A stretch of DNA of 64,000 nucleotides from Brachionus koreanus (Eukaryota; Rotifera; Eurotatoria; Ploima; Brachionidae). Both the position numbers and the translations under genes were made by a program. Below the pieces are notes generated by a model. That model had not been told where the DNA came from. It worked only from the letters and a program-made list of their open reading frames with translations, and ran no database searches. Shown piece by piece: positions 21,072-35,100 of the stretch. The stretch lies in assembly GCA_016987375.1 (NCBI GenBank), contig PJRA01000509.1:1284295-1348294 (forward strand). The letters run 5' to 3'. Within the stretch, counting starts at the first letter, position 1. Each line of letters opens with the position of its first letter.

Positions 21072-22435
21072 TTATTTTCTTTTTGACTTGCTTATTTCTC
21101 CTGATTTTGCCATTTTTGTTTCTAAAAAGCCTTTTAAAGCAGTGCCAACATCATTTAAATTCAACAAAAACGTATCATGACCATACAAACTGTCCATTTC
21201 AAAATAGCTAACTTGGCTATTACCGGACTGTTTGATCCATTTGGATAAATCTCGTTGTTGTTCGACAGGAAACAAAATATCTGTCTGTGATCCCATTATT
21301 AAAACAGGACATGTCAGGTGCTGAAAAGCATCAACCATATTTTCGCATCCCTCAGACAAATCAAATAGATCCATTGCTTTGGACAAATATAGCAGAGAAT
21401 TTGGATCATATTTAGTGATAAAAGCTTCTCCTTGATAGTTAAGATAGTTTTCTATTTCAAATGAAGGATTTAATGTGACTGGATCAATGCTGTTTATTTT
21501 TTTTCGTCCGAATCTCTGTTTCCATTCGGGTCCACTCCGATAGGTTACTGTCGCAATTTCTCTGGCCAATCTAAGACCATTTACCGGCCCTGGAGAGTCA
21601 TAATAAAAGCCCTTGTTCCATTGTGGATCAAGCATTATAGCTTTACGCTGCAAATATCTCATTGCTATTGAACTAGGCTCGGCTCTGGCACAGGTCGAAA
21701 TAGCTATCACTCTATACAAATCAAGATTAAAAAAAAAATAAAATTTTAAGCATTCAATTTTGTTTACTTCGAAACTCTAGAAGGATACTTTAGACCTGAT
21801 AAAAGTGAACACATGCCGCCTAGTGATGAACCTACAGAAGCATGTAGTTTTTGGATGCCCAAGTAGTCGAGCAACAAAAATTGAGCCTTGACCATGTCAT
21901 GAACTGTAAGCAAAGGAAAATTTGTTCCGTATGGTTCTTTAGTCACTGGACTAATGGATGATGGACCGGTAGAACCAAAGCACGAGCCTAAATGATTTAC
22001 GCAAATGACAAAAAATTTCTCGGTATCAATGGCCATTTTTTCGCCAATAAAATCTTCCCACCAACCCGGATTTAGATTGTTTACATTTTGCTTGGCATGC
22101 GAATTGGCCGATAAACCAGTAAACAATAAAATGGCATTGTCTTTTTCCTTATTTAAATTACCCCAAGTTTCATAAGCCAGTCTTAATTCTGGCAATGCGC
22201 CACCCAATTTAAAATTAAATTTCTTATCATGATAAAATATATTATACATGTCATCTCTTAATTTTAAATATATTGGATCCGGTCCATTGGTTTTCGTTAA
22301 AGGATTTTTTACAACACTCTCCAAGCCTTTGAATTCCAAGTCCAAATCCTCAAGCGGGACATTGGTTGATCTTGATGAGTCACGTACTGTATTAAACTGT
22401 GGAATAAATCGAGGAAAAATTCGCTTTATAAACAT
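21072..22435 (-). CDS. MetX-like homoserine/serine O-acyltransferase, 2 exons
   Basis: Alpha/beta-hydrolase-fold acyltransferase related to bacterial homoserine O-acetyltransferase (MetX) and fungal mitochondrial serine O-acetyltransferase. Exons 22435-21768 and 21711-21072 join in phase into 435 residues. The basic N-terminus ('MFIKRIFPRFIPQ') looks like a mitochondrial presequence. Family marks are 'LSANSHA', 'NHLGSCFGSTGPSSI' and 'GSSLGGM' with the nucleophile Ser204, then Asp367 in 'QTDILFP' and His401 in 'YGHDTF', giving a complete triad. Animals lack the transsulfuration-type methionine synthesis this family serves in microbes, so the substrate is uncertain; serine is a plausible acceptor. 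It shares a 217-bp divergent promoter with the C6orf120 homolog. It could be an old horizontal gain, but it is intron-bearing and as AT-rich as its neighbours, so it is not contamination. Confidence 0.88.
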
Positions 22436-22652
22436 GATTTTGTTGTTTTTACTCCGAGTAAAGAGCAAAAATCTTGCTATAAATTTACTTTTTTTTATCT
22501 AAACTTTTCAATCTAGGAATTTCTAACAAAAAATTAACAAAATTTATTTCAAATATTCTTTTATTTTTTAAAATTTATTCATAGATTGCATTAAATTATG
22601 TAATTCTTATTTATTTCAACAACATTTTTTTCTGAAATATTTTTCAAAAATA

Positions 22653-23135
22653 ATGTTAATTGGTATAATAATACTAGCGTTTGGCAGTATTCATTCAGCC
22701 ACATGCATCAAACTTATTTCTAGCGAAATCGGAGAGTTAGAGAGCGGAAATTTTTTTTATTACAAATATTCACAAAAAACAAATTTTCGTCTGGAACTAG
22801 AGAGTTTATTTGGTGATTGTGATTTATATATATCGGATCGATACCAGTTAGTTAATTATACTAACTACGACCTACAATCAACAACATGTGGTATTGATGA
22901 AATTTTTATAGATGATGACCTTAGGCGTCCAATATACGCAGCAGTCTACGCTCATCCATACTATTCTAGTTGTAAATACACGCTTAAACAGTACTCTGAA
23001 GGTGAAGAGACAGACCCGTTGGAAGAAGAAGATGACAATTTGAATGAAAAAAGTAATGATAATGATGAAAAAGAAAGTACAATATGGTGGCTATTTATTA
23101 ATTTATTAGAATTGTTTGCCGAAATATTTTTATAA
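22653..23135 (+). CDS. C6orf120 homolog (UPF0669 family), secreted
   Basis: 160 residues in one exon. The N-terminal signal peptide ('MLIGIIILAFGSIHSATC') is followed by a small beta-rich domain with the family block 'NYDLQSTTCGIDEI' and 'LRRPIYAAVYAHP', closely matching human C6orf120 ('DYELQSATCG', 'FRRPVGIGVYGHP'). A Glu/Asp/Asn-rich linker leads to a C-terminal amphipathic or hydrophobic stretch ('IWWLFINLLELFAEIF'), also present in the human protein. The human protein is a secreted N-glycoprotein reported to affect T-cell apoptosis; the ancestral role is unknown. It is divergent from the MetX-like gene, and its stop is 53 bp from the rotatin stop (tail-to-tail). Confidence 0.88.
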   Translation: MLIGIIILAFGSIHSATCIKLISSEIGELESGNFFYYKYSQKTNFRLELESLFGDCDLYISDRYQLVNYTNYDLQSTTCGIDEIFIDDDLRRPIYAAVYAHPYYSSCKYTLKQYSEGEETDPLEEEDDNLNEKSNDNDEKESTIWWLFINLLELFAEIFL

Positions 23136-23188
23136 AAAAATTTATTTAGTAAAACATTTAAATAATCTATTAATAATAAAAAAATCGT

Positions 23189-26100
23189 TTATTCGTTTAA
23201 AATTTTTATCAAATTATTTATAGTTTGAAGTATTTTGTTTTGAGTTTGTGTGCGATTTTGTTCAAGTTGATAGTGTTCATGCAACTCAACCAAATATTTG
23301 AGACAATTAAAATTTTTTAAGATCACCTTGGACTTTTGAAAGTCGTACAACAAAGAGTCCAGAGCTGAGAGTGACAGTAGATGAAATTTTTCACTTTTAT
23401 TTCTGTTCAAATATTCAATGATTGTATTCACATAATCGGCTATTAATTTAAAAAAATTAATGTTAATTTAATTTTAAAAAAATGAAGAATTAAAAAATAT
23501 GAGAATAAAAGAAATTATAATTTAAATTTAATTTAAAAATAAATATATTCAATTTTAAATTAAATAGTCGTCTTAACATATTCAACGTAAAATTTGAAAA
23601 TTATAAAATTTNNNNNNNNNNNNNNNNNNNNNNNNNNNNNNNNNNNNNNNNNNNNNNNNNNNNNNNNNNNNNNNNNNNNNNNNNNNNNNNNNNNNNNNNN
23701 NNNNNNNNNNNNNNNNNNNTAGACTTTTGCACAAGCTTTAAATTAATTTAAAGTTTGGAAAGAATTTAAAAATATACTAAGAAACAATTTTTTGATTTAT
23801 TTCTATATTCAAAGCTTGGTTTTAGAAATTTTCTGAAATCTTTGCTTTTGTTAATAACAACTAAGAAATAAAAATAAATTTTTATTCGAAAATTTATTCG
23901 TTTTAGTAATCCAGTTATATGCTCAATTAACTTGTTTGAATTTAAAATTAAAAAAATAGCTGGAAAATAAAAATTAGTTGAATGAAAACTTGTTAGAAAA
24001 TGCTTCTTAAGAGTTAAAAATCAAAATTTAAATAAAGTTAAAAAATAGCTAAGTAAAAATAAAATAATTAAAACAAATAATAAAAATAGATAAAATGAAA
24101 TGGAGAGTAACAGGATACATGTGTATATATATAATATATAATTGATGACTAAAGGCAAAAGAAGATATAGTTAGTTAGAAATTACAAATTGGGGTCAGAA
24201 TCACTCAGTTCTGTCCTGACATATCTTTTACTCAATTCATAAAATCGATTCGAGACTCCCAGTAGTTTAAGTTTATTAAAGGCCTCGTGATTTAAAATAC
24301 TAAAATGATTATCAAATTTTAGTTTTAGAATAGAACAAACAGCTGAATATTGAATTACTTCTAATCTTTTGACATAAGTTTCAAGAGAAACAAGACAAGG
24401 AAAAGTAAAATCAAATTAGATCCAATAATTCCAAATATTTCCATACATTCCGGTATTTTCTCTAGATACTTATTCATCTTAAATTTCCAATATTTTTATA
24501 GATGAAAAAAGTGAAAAGATCATCAGTTACAAGAAGGAACTGTTCATTATTAGATCTACTTCTTTTTTATTCATCTTTATACTTATTTTAAATATTCTAT
24601 TATTAAGGAAAGATTTTATCCAATTAATTAAATAAGAAGGGATGTACATCTTTATTAGTTTAAAAATTAAACCTTCACGAATCTTTACACTAAACCTTGC
24701 CAAAAGCTTTAAAAATCTTAAAAAATAAGGAGCACCCTTTTTTTATTATAAAAAATTCTACAATTTTTTGGATGTTAGAATCCTCTGTTAGGGAGGATTT
24801 TTATGTATCGTGATGCTATTCGCAGTTCTCCATGATTAAGGTACAATTAAAATGAATTGAAGCTTTTATTTAATTTAAAAATTTTAAAAATTTTATATTA
24901 TTGACCTAAATTAAACCAATTTATTTCAAATTATCAAAGTAATCAAGTAATTATATTGAATATCCAATTGTGTAATTGCTACCTCACTATTACCTCCTTT
25001 TTTCCTGAGCCATCAGATATTTAAGCTTGTAAATTCTGTTACTCTCTTTTTGATTTTATCTTTTTTAATACTTTTCCATTTTTTACTTTTTTAAATAATA
25101 GATATCATATTTTAATTTGATTTTTAATTTTATTTTTATAATCTGAAGGAGTATTAGCTCGGTACTAAAAAAAATTAAAATTAACCATGCTTTTACTAGC
25201 AACAAACAAATCTAAAAAAATTGAAATAGATTTTTTAAGCTAAATTTTCTGTTTAGTTTGTTTTATTTGTGCAAAATTTGATCAGCCAGTTTCCTTGGCC
25301 TTCAAGTTTGAATTTCAATTTAAAAATGGTTAAAAACTTACAATTGGAAACAAGCTTTGACTTGTTGGCTTGATTGAATGACAAATTTCTTAAGATCAAC
25401 AAAGCCAAATACTGAATTAAGAAAATTTGCTGCTGCTGAAAATCATTCTGTTGACAAAAGAGCATCGGATCCAAAAATTTTATTACAATAGCCAACAAAT
25501 TAGTGTCTACTTTGATAAAAAACTGCTGGCCATCTTGACTAAATGACAAACTTACTAAAAAATAAAGCCAAAGCTTTTCCAGCTTAAAATTAAACTTAAT
25601 CGAATTCAACTTAATTAATTGAAAATCGATTTGCGTAAAGTCTTGTATCAAATTTGATTTCCAAATTAAATTTTTACACTCGTTTGACTGTGCACAATTT
25701 GTAAGAATACTGAAAGCATATTTTTGTATGATAAAACTTGATTTCAATTGTTGATTGATAAACGATTTTTGAAGTGATTTAATTATAGTTGATAAAAGAT
25801 TTAAGGAGGAAGAGCTCGATTGACTCGATAAGGAGTTAGACGAAGCATTGAAAGAATTTGCGTTTGAGGTAGATGCTGATATGCTAGACTGACTCATTGC
25901 ATTGATACCCAGTTTGTTATTGGCAGTCAATGTGCAAAGAGTAGACAAAGAAGTCTTAAGCAAATTTTGATCCTGCAATGACCAACACCATATTGAATGA
26001 ATTAAAGAATGTAATCCTATTTTAGTTAGAGACTCTTTTATTTCCAAATTGTTGCTCATCAAATATTTTAATACCAAAAGGCATTGCTGTATATCAAACA

Positions 26101-29100
26101 CCAATGGATTTTCTTTTAATGAAATTTTGGTCAAACTGAGAGATTTTAGATTTAGTTTTGAATGAGTGTATTTCAGATGCTCAATAATGGTTTCAATAAA
26201 GCCAACTAAAACAAAATAAATTTCTAAAATAAAAAGATTTAGATTGAAAAAAAATACCTTCGATTGCAATTTTTTTAGATGTATTGCTTAAGACAAATAA
26301 ACCCTTCAGAATATTACAAATGATAACCTTCATGTTGTGGGCAGCGTTTTCGACCATGAAAAATTCATCGAATTTTTTTATAAGCTTTTTTGCCAGTTGA
26401 GCACCGATTGAATTGGCAGGCTCAACTTCTCCATCAGATTTAGAATTTGAATAATCGAATAGATATAAAATATTATCGAACAAAATTTTAAGATTATTCG
26501 AACTACTTGAATTGACTAATTGAGTAAGTTTAGCTAGATAAATCGAGTAGAATTTAAGGGCATTTTCTATTAGATTCAGAGTAATTACATCAGTAGAAGG
26601 ATCGCATAAAAGGTCGTTCAGTATATAGCCTGTAAGTATTTGCCAACATTTTGATATTACTATTAAACACATTTCGACAGTTGATCTATCATCATTCAAA
26701 TTCAAAAAAGTTGACAAAAGATCAAATAAAGCACTAAAAAATGGTTTTAATTTGAACTTGTCCAATGAATTAATTGTCAAACATTCAATTAAATCAAATA
26801 CTAGATTAAATCGATTGTTAGTTGGATGCTGATTGTCATTTAAAAACATTAAAATGCAATTTTGGTCCAGTTGACAGCATAAATTCAAAAATTTGCTAAT
26901 AATTTGCAACATGTAAATTAGGTCTTCACTCAGACGAATTTCTTTTTTGCTACGACATGAAGAAAGCAAATGAAGAGGTTTTACGTAGCTGATTAAAAGT
27001 TTTATAATGCTATGCTTATTTACTAATTGAATTGACTCTTTTCCAAATAAAATGTTTAAATTATATAACAATTGGCAAATGCTGCTAACTAGCAACGGAC
27101 TGCAAATACTTATTTCCAAAGCTTCTGAGTTTTTATCTTAAAATATAAAAATTTTAATAAATAATTTCTTCTAAAGTCAGTTTAGTTAAACTAAACTTGA
27201 CCGTAGAATATTAATTATTATTATTATTATTAAAGTTATTTATTTTTTTTAATTAAATAATTAAAAATTCAAAAAAAAGTCTTTGATCAATCGATTTATT
27301 TAGATTTTTAAAAAATGAGTTTTTTTCCTTGTGAATATTTTCATTGAAATTCCAAATAAAAGAATTTTTGGAAAAAAAAAGACAGAAAAAGAGTTGAATT
27401 CATTGAAAACAAGTCAATGATAGCTAAGTTCGTGTTCATGCCCAGACTGGGACAAGAATTTTATGTAAACATGTGATTGGTACTTATGTCAATTTCAAGG
27501 AACAGATTAAAGCATTAAATCAAATGCTAAGCTAGACAGAAGTAAAGGTGCAAAGATGGCCAAAGAGAAAAGAACTTCTACAGGTTAACACTAGCACGTC
27601 CGAAGGGTTTTTAGATCCCTTTTTAAAAAATTGAAACTTGAATTTTATCATATGTAAATAAAATTTTAAAAAAATGGCTTCTATTAGCTAAAAATCTTGA
27701 TTGTAATTTTTTAGAAAATGAGTGAATTTTTAAAGAAAATATTTAATTTGTCCTTTATTTGAAATTTCAATGAGAAATCAACCGAGCTTTCTAGTTGCAA
27801 ACCTGTTCTTTAGAGTATTAATTTTGGAAAAACTTTCTCTAATGAATCAAAAAATGAAAGTCAAAATATCAATCATTTAGAAAAACACTAAGAGTGAAAT
27901 AATACAATTCCTCAACGAACTCAGCCAACTACATCTTCAATCAAAATAGCAGAAATTGTTTCAAATCATGCGCCTAGGTCAAGAAACCTGCCAAAATAAG
28001 AATTTTTTTGTTCTTTTAGAATAAAAAATATTTTTGCTACTTTTTACTTTTGATTTTAGTACGGTAAAAATATTTGATTTTTAAGGCTTTTCAAATCTCT
28101 TAATTCAAATTTAAATAAAATAATAATTTTGATTTTATCTAGCAAAGGTTCGCGCATAGCAAAACGACAACACAAAGATTTTTGACTAGAAGGTCTTGAA
28201 GCTTGATAGTTTTTGAAAACAGTGGTTTAGGTTTTTGAAATTTTTGAGATGAGTTTTCAACTTATTTATGTTATACTGTATACATAAATATTTTTAAAGA
28301 GCGCAAAATTTTCTATTTAATGATATATTTTTCAAGTATTTTAAGTGGAATTAAGTTTCATTTTAAATCAAAAAAACACATTTCACTTCAAGACCCTCTA
28401 GTCAAAAATCTTCAGTTTTAGCGCTGAATAAAACACTTTTTATGATGATAAAAAAATATAATTTACAAATTTAATTTGTTAATTAGAATCAAATATTAAT
28501 AAAAAAGTCTTACTTGATTGACGATTTTGTTCTAATAGATCACTGAATGAATATGTTTCAAATGGATAAAAAGTGCTAAGAATATAGGCTATTTTTCTAT
28601 AGAAATTTATTTCATCTAATAGGCTTTTTAATTCAGCAACAGTAATTGTGTATGATTCAGTTGATTTTTTATCCGGCTCAGGATTTATACATTGAGTTAA
28701 GTTGATTAAAAAAGCACAAGCCTGGGTTCTAACTGTGCTTGACTCGTATTGATTTAGTAGGACATTAAAGCCTATTGACCAAATTGATGTTTTATCAGTC
28801 ATTAATTTTCTTCTTCCAAATTGCTCGCTAGTTAAAATTGACAAAAGACAAAAGCTTATGGATCTGATTTGAGGTTCGCGATGCAGAATTAATGGTATTA
28901 ACCAAGATGAGCCGTTCAAATTATTCTTTTCATCTTTTAGTCCCAATACTGTTCGAACAATTTCCTTAAAAAAAATTCTTATCAATAAATTTTCTGTTTT
29001 TAAATTTTAAAACGCAAGAAGAATATGAAAAAGATTTTTTTTCTATAAGTCTTAAATTTGGTCGTTAAAATGTACTAGCTACAAGTAAACTTCTTGAGTA

Positions 29101-32100
29101 GCAAATTTCCAATGTAAAAATTAATTATAATGAATAGTTTCCCTTTCGGTGACCTGAAAGGCTATTATCAGCTATTAGAGGCTATCAACAACATTTTTTG
29201 CTGATATATTTTACAGAGCATGTTGAATACATTTAGAAAAAAAGTTGTTTAAATTTAATTTTTTTCTGAATGTTTTATTAAATTTTTAAAATTCAAAAGA
29301 TAAAAAATAAAATTTCATTATACTCACCGTTTTTTGCAATGTATCGTGTGTATTTAAGCAACTTTTTACTAATTGTAGTAAAGATACATGAGCAGACTTT
29401 GTAATAAAATTTCCCATAAATGACAAAGACAAGCCACCTCTTCCAATATTGAATATGTTTATAATTTGAACCAAACTTTTGATCAGTTGCAAAAAAAGCT
29501 TATTATTAGCTTCATTGATACTTTGATTTTCGCCTTGATTCAAAGTTACTCTTAACAAGGATCCAATTAGATTTATGACTATGGCTAATTTGTTTAGATT
29601 GCGAAATTTTTCCACCTCACAAGCTTGCATTTGTTGAATGCAAATTTTGAGCAATTCAAAAGATGGAATTTTAATGAGATCGATTAATTTTGCTGGAGAA
29701 TTAGCTAGTCGATCAAAGAAAACTTGGACTAAATCACATAAAGGACTCAAATGAGAGCTTAATTGAAATTAAAAATTTTAATACAATAATTTTTTTTTTT
29801 TTAAATTTTGACTTACTTTATTCTAGTCTCATCCGATTCATAATCGGTCAAAAAATTTTTTATCATTATTAATAGAGGACTTGAATTTGTGTACAAAATG
29901 TTAAATAACCATGCATCTAAATTCTGGGTGTTCGAGTATTGAGAACAAGAAAATGAGTCAAAATATTTTGCTTGTAATCTGAGCATTTTGCCAATTGTTC
30001 TAAATGAACTCGAGAATAGCAGCTGATCCATTTTGGATTTGGCCGAAGGAAGAATGCTTGCAAATCTACTCAACGACAAATGCCATTCACCACTAAATCT
30101 ACCAAAAAAATAGCCTAGACTATTTTTAAAATAAAAATCTTTTTCATATTCGTCTTCCAATTCAAGATCTGCATCCTCCTGCTGATTGGTAAAACTGACC
30201 ACTACATCGATTAGATCAAACAAGCCAAGAGCGTCAGAATGAGTGGAACATGAATTTATTTTACTACAAAATTGACGGTAAATGCAAAAAGGTGCAGAAT
30301 ATTTGACAAGAAATTTGTCAACATTATTCATTATTAATTTTTCGTTAAAAATTTGATTTAAATTTGAATTTTCTGATATTAAATTTTGATTATTGATTAA
30401 ATCATTGTTTAATTTTAATAGAGAACCACCATGCCATCTAAAATTCCAATAAAGTCTCAATTTTCGATTAAGTATTTTAATCAAATCTATGCTTGAATCA
30501 CTTTGTAAATTTAGAGTTTTTTCTTGATTATAGCTATCCAATTTCTGTCTTATCAAAGTCTCTAAGCGAAATGTAAGCTCAAAAGTTTTGAATTGTTCTC
30601 TTTCGAGATTTTTTATTTCGAATTGATCTGATTTGCTCATATTAAAAGGAATGACCAAGTGTTCCTTTAAATTCAGACTTAGGTCAAATCTTTGACTAAC
30701 ATCTGTACTCTGGTGATAGTAATCCAAGCATGAAACTTGATTGAACAAGAACATAAATAGAATAATTGTTAGATCTTCTTGTATGTTAGAGTAAATGGTT
30801 GGATCTGAGACAGGATCACTGTTCAGTGAAATGTCTTTATCTTGGTTTAATTTGAAATCTATTTTTAAGCAAATGAGCAACGATTTGATTATTAGACGAT
30901 AAAATTCAATGTCAAAAAGATAATGTTGTCGTATTTCTTTATTCCAATAGAAAACATTGCACAAACAGCTGATATAGGATGAGTGGATTTTATCTAATGT
31001 ATCGTAGCGGATATTGCTGAGAAAAAGATGCTGTTTTTGTTTAGCTAGCTGAACTATTGAATTTTTTAACATTCTAATGCAGTAATTGACACCGTCTAGA
31101 TTGATAAAGGCTTTGTGAAGACGAGGATCGCCAGTTGAGATCATTATTGCTAACTGCTCTCCCGCATTTTGTCTTACATCCTGATCTACACTTTCAGCTG
31201 TGAAAATATTGTAGATTTTTAACAAGTTATCTGTTTGAAAGACTGAACCATTCGAATCATTATTGGTTGTGATGAAGACACGGTTTTTTCTTCGAAGACG
31301 AACTGCTATGTCACAGTATTTGTCTGGAAGAAATCGTTGATAAAAATCACCAAGATTGAAAGACAGGCTTATTGATGAATCAGGCAAAGCTTCGTCAAGG
31401 CCATCTACATGGTTCATGCGGTGATACTTGGTCAAAAAACCAATTGTTTGAAGATAGCCTTTTTTTCTAAGGCTTAAATTGAGAAAATTAGCTGTTTGAA
31501 ATTAAATAAATAGCTTATTTTTATGTTGAGTCATAAAATTTGTGTTTTTCAAAAGATTCGATATTTTTGATTTTAGTATCTTTAATTGATAAATCAAAAA
31601 AATTTGAAAAAAAAACGCTTTAAAAATTTAAGTTAATTGATAGTTAATTAAAAAGTTTTTGAATTATTTTGAAAATGAGCAATGAAAATAAAAATTGAAT
31701 TGTGCCAAGAGAAATCCGAGAAATTAAATTTTAAATTTGAACTAAATTTTTGTCATTTTCGGAAGTTAATTCACAAATCATTTAAAATTTTATTAAACTA
31801 TAAATGAGATGAATTGGAAATGGTTCTACAAAAAGCACAAATCTAAATTAACGCTTTGTTTTTTTGGAAAAAAATAAAAAACTCCTAAAAAATAGAAATG
31901 CTTTTTGAAAAAAAAAATTGTTGACTTTTCAAAAAATAATTCTATAGATCACCTATTTTAACAAGTAAAATCTATAGGATTTTTAATTGTGATAAGCATA
32001 AAGAAACTGAATAGATACCGTATATTTTTAGACTTTTGAATTTATGAGGTTAGTTAAGCTCTACTAAGAGTGTAGAGATTTCAAAAATCCAAGGATAAAA

Positions 32101-35100
32101 ATGAACACAAATAAGCATTAAGGATAAGTTTTTAAAAATCAAAATAAAAATAAATTTGTATCTTTAAATGTGTTAAATTTGGTTTTAGCAATTTGGATAA
32201 TTATCAATAATTTTCTATAAATCAATCAAAATGAACATTTACTTTTTATCTTTTGAAAACAAATATCGCATTGAGCATCTAAGTCTTTCAATTGCAGGAC
32301 TCAAAAATAGCTTGAGAGATTCTTCTGTTTGGTTACTTTGGCTTGAATTAATGGTTGGAGTAAGCAAATCATCAGACATTTTTAGTATACATTGACCCAA
32401 TGTTTCAATTTGACTAGCCAAAGACTAAACAGAAAACTATAAATCAAATTTAATAGATCAAGCTAAGATTTACTTGAATATATGGCATATAAATTACAAT
32501 TAACTGTGTAAGTTTTAATCGGAAACTTTCGGGAACCAGCAATTCACATTGGAGTAAGTGCAAAAGAATTTTTTCACATGATTTTTTTACTTGACTACAC
32601 TTGTCAAACAAGCCAAATGTAATGTACTGATAAAATACTTTGTTAAGCAGTAAAAAGCTAATATTTTTGTATCGTTTTGAATTTATTTCTGTGGCAACTT
32701 GAATATTTATTGAATCCTTTTTAATAAAATTTTTTTATTTTTGTTTTTTTAACAAGGAGTGAACAAAATTAAAAACATACATTAATTATTCTATAAATAG
32801 TTGAATATGTTTCGATACGAATCAATTCATTTTTGCTCATCATACATCCTGTTACCAAATATTCAATGTCTGATTTGAACGTTTCTGCTTCTTTTTCCAC
32901 ACTCAATCTAAAAAATTTATTTAAAATTTTTAAATTCGTTTAAATCGTTTAAATTTTAAAATTACGTCTCTTAAAGTAATTTTTTATTCAATATTTTTTA
33001 AAAATTATAAAAAAATAAAAAAAAATCAAATTTGTATTAAACTAATTTAAAAAAAAATTCATTTCATTAGCTTTATCTAATTTTAGTTTTAAAAGTTCAA
33101 AATTTTCAAGATAAAACTGTTATAAATAAAAAAATCAATTAATTTACAAAATGCACTCGTCATTTGGACAAAACACGGTAGGTTTGAATCAATTCTTTGG
33201 TTAATTTTAAAAATTCAAAATAAACTAAATCAAGTGTAAAAGTACAAAACTGAAATATTCATAAAAATTAAAATTTTTTTTTATTTATGAAAATAATATA
33301 ACTAAAAAGGTTTGCTTTAAAACCTACACCTGTCAAGAAAGAACCTTATTTAAGTAATTATTAGTCAACATTAGTAAAAATGTGTAAATGTGAACATTTT
33401 AAAAAAATAAATAAAATATCAAAACCTTCAAATTCTGGCCTTCATTAGTATTTTTATTTCATTCAGCTCCGATCTGTGTAATTTTTTCTAAAAGCATTTA
33501 ACTTTTTCAAACATGTTCACTTAGATCACAAATTATGTGGACTAATAATTACTAAAATAAGGTTCTTTAGCTGTTTGTATTAAAGTTATTTTTCAATTTT
33601 TCATAGAAAAATCGTATTATTTTAATAATATTAACTACATTTTCTATATATATTTTTATGCTCTTTAAGAAAATATTATTGGTTTTTAGGTGTATCACGA
33701 AAATTACAAGGGTGTTTTTGGATGTATTGGAGTATTTTTTTTTCATTTAAAATTTTAATATGATGATGATTTATTTTTTACAACAAAAAAGATTTTATAA
33801 TAAAATTCAGGTAAGCAAAAGTAAATGTGCTAAAAAAAATTGGCTTTTTATAATAATTTCTGTGATTTACACCCGGTGTTGTTTTTTCTCAATCTAGACG
33901 GGTATAGGTTTTAAAGCATACCAACTAAAAACTCTAATTTTATATTTTTTTTTTCAATAAATAATTCTTCATTTTATTTAATTTCTTATACTTTGAATAA
34001 TATTCACTTATATCCACTTGAAGAGACAATTTTTATAGTAAAGTTATATAATTGATATATTATAAGCTTTATAAGCTTTTAACTTACGTTGTTGATGCGA
34101 ATTCAATAATTTTTCGAGCTAGCTCTACACAGACATGATAGTCCATAAAATTTAAAGACTTTTTTGCCAAATTTATAAGATCCTGTTTTGATCTGTGAGT
34201 GAAATTTTGCAAAAATTCACATGCACATTTCATTGAGTCACATATTTCGTTAGACATTATAAAAATGTCATACAAATTCTTATCCAAATTGATCAATAAA
34301 GTTGGAAATATAAATGAAAGTGATTTAAATGAATCAAGCAAACAAATGTCGTTCAGAATTATGAATATTGTTTCACAAAGTTCACCAGGGATAAGAATAC
34401 TTGTCTAAAATAAATTCTTTTAAATTCTAAATTCAAATTAATAAAATCAATTTACCTCTTCAGATGAATAAATAAGATTAATAAATTTTGCTAGACAATT
34501 GACCAAAAATATATATATTGTTCTATTTTTTATGCTTAGATAGGATTCATTTGAAATAGTTTCAATTTTATTTATCAAAAATCTAATGTTGAAATTAATT
34601 TTTCTGAATAAATTTGCCAAGGTTTCATTGACATTAAGGCTCGTCCACTCAGATTTAGTTTCATTTAGTATTTCAATACTTCCATTTAGAGTCTCACATA
34701 TCAGTGGTAGCAAACAAGTGTCTAATACTTGATTGTTATTTTTATTGTTATTCTTGACCAATATTAGATTTAAATTGTCCAACAAAGTGTCAATGAGTCG
34801 AAAGCAAAATGAATACAGAGGCCATTCTTGTTCTTTTCGGATTGTCGACATATTATTCATGTCAGTCTCATAGTTTTCGTTATTTGTTTCAGCAAGAAAA
34901 GATTCTATTGATTGCTGTATATCCTGAAATTCTTCCTCAAATTGTAGACTTTTAGATTCATCAAGGCTAAATCGTGTACTGTCATTTTTTGATGATTTTA
35001 CACTTTGATTCTTTTTTAAACTTGGCTGAGAAATTGATGATTTAAATTTTGAATTATTTTTTGATTTAATAGTTGCAGTTGATTGATTTGACGATTTTGC

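Noticed and set aside
27860..27992. Short open frame with 'RTQPTTSSIKIAEIV' on + inside rotatin intron 10
   Set aside because: Antisense to rotatin, short, no homolog recognised; likely repeat debris.
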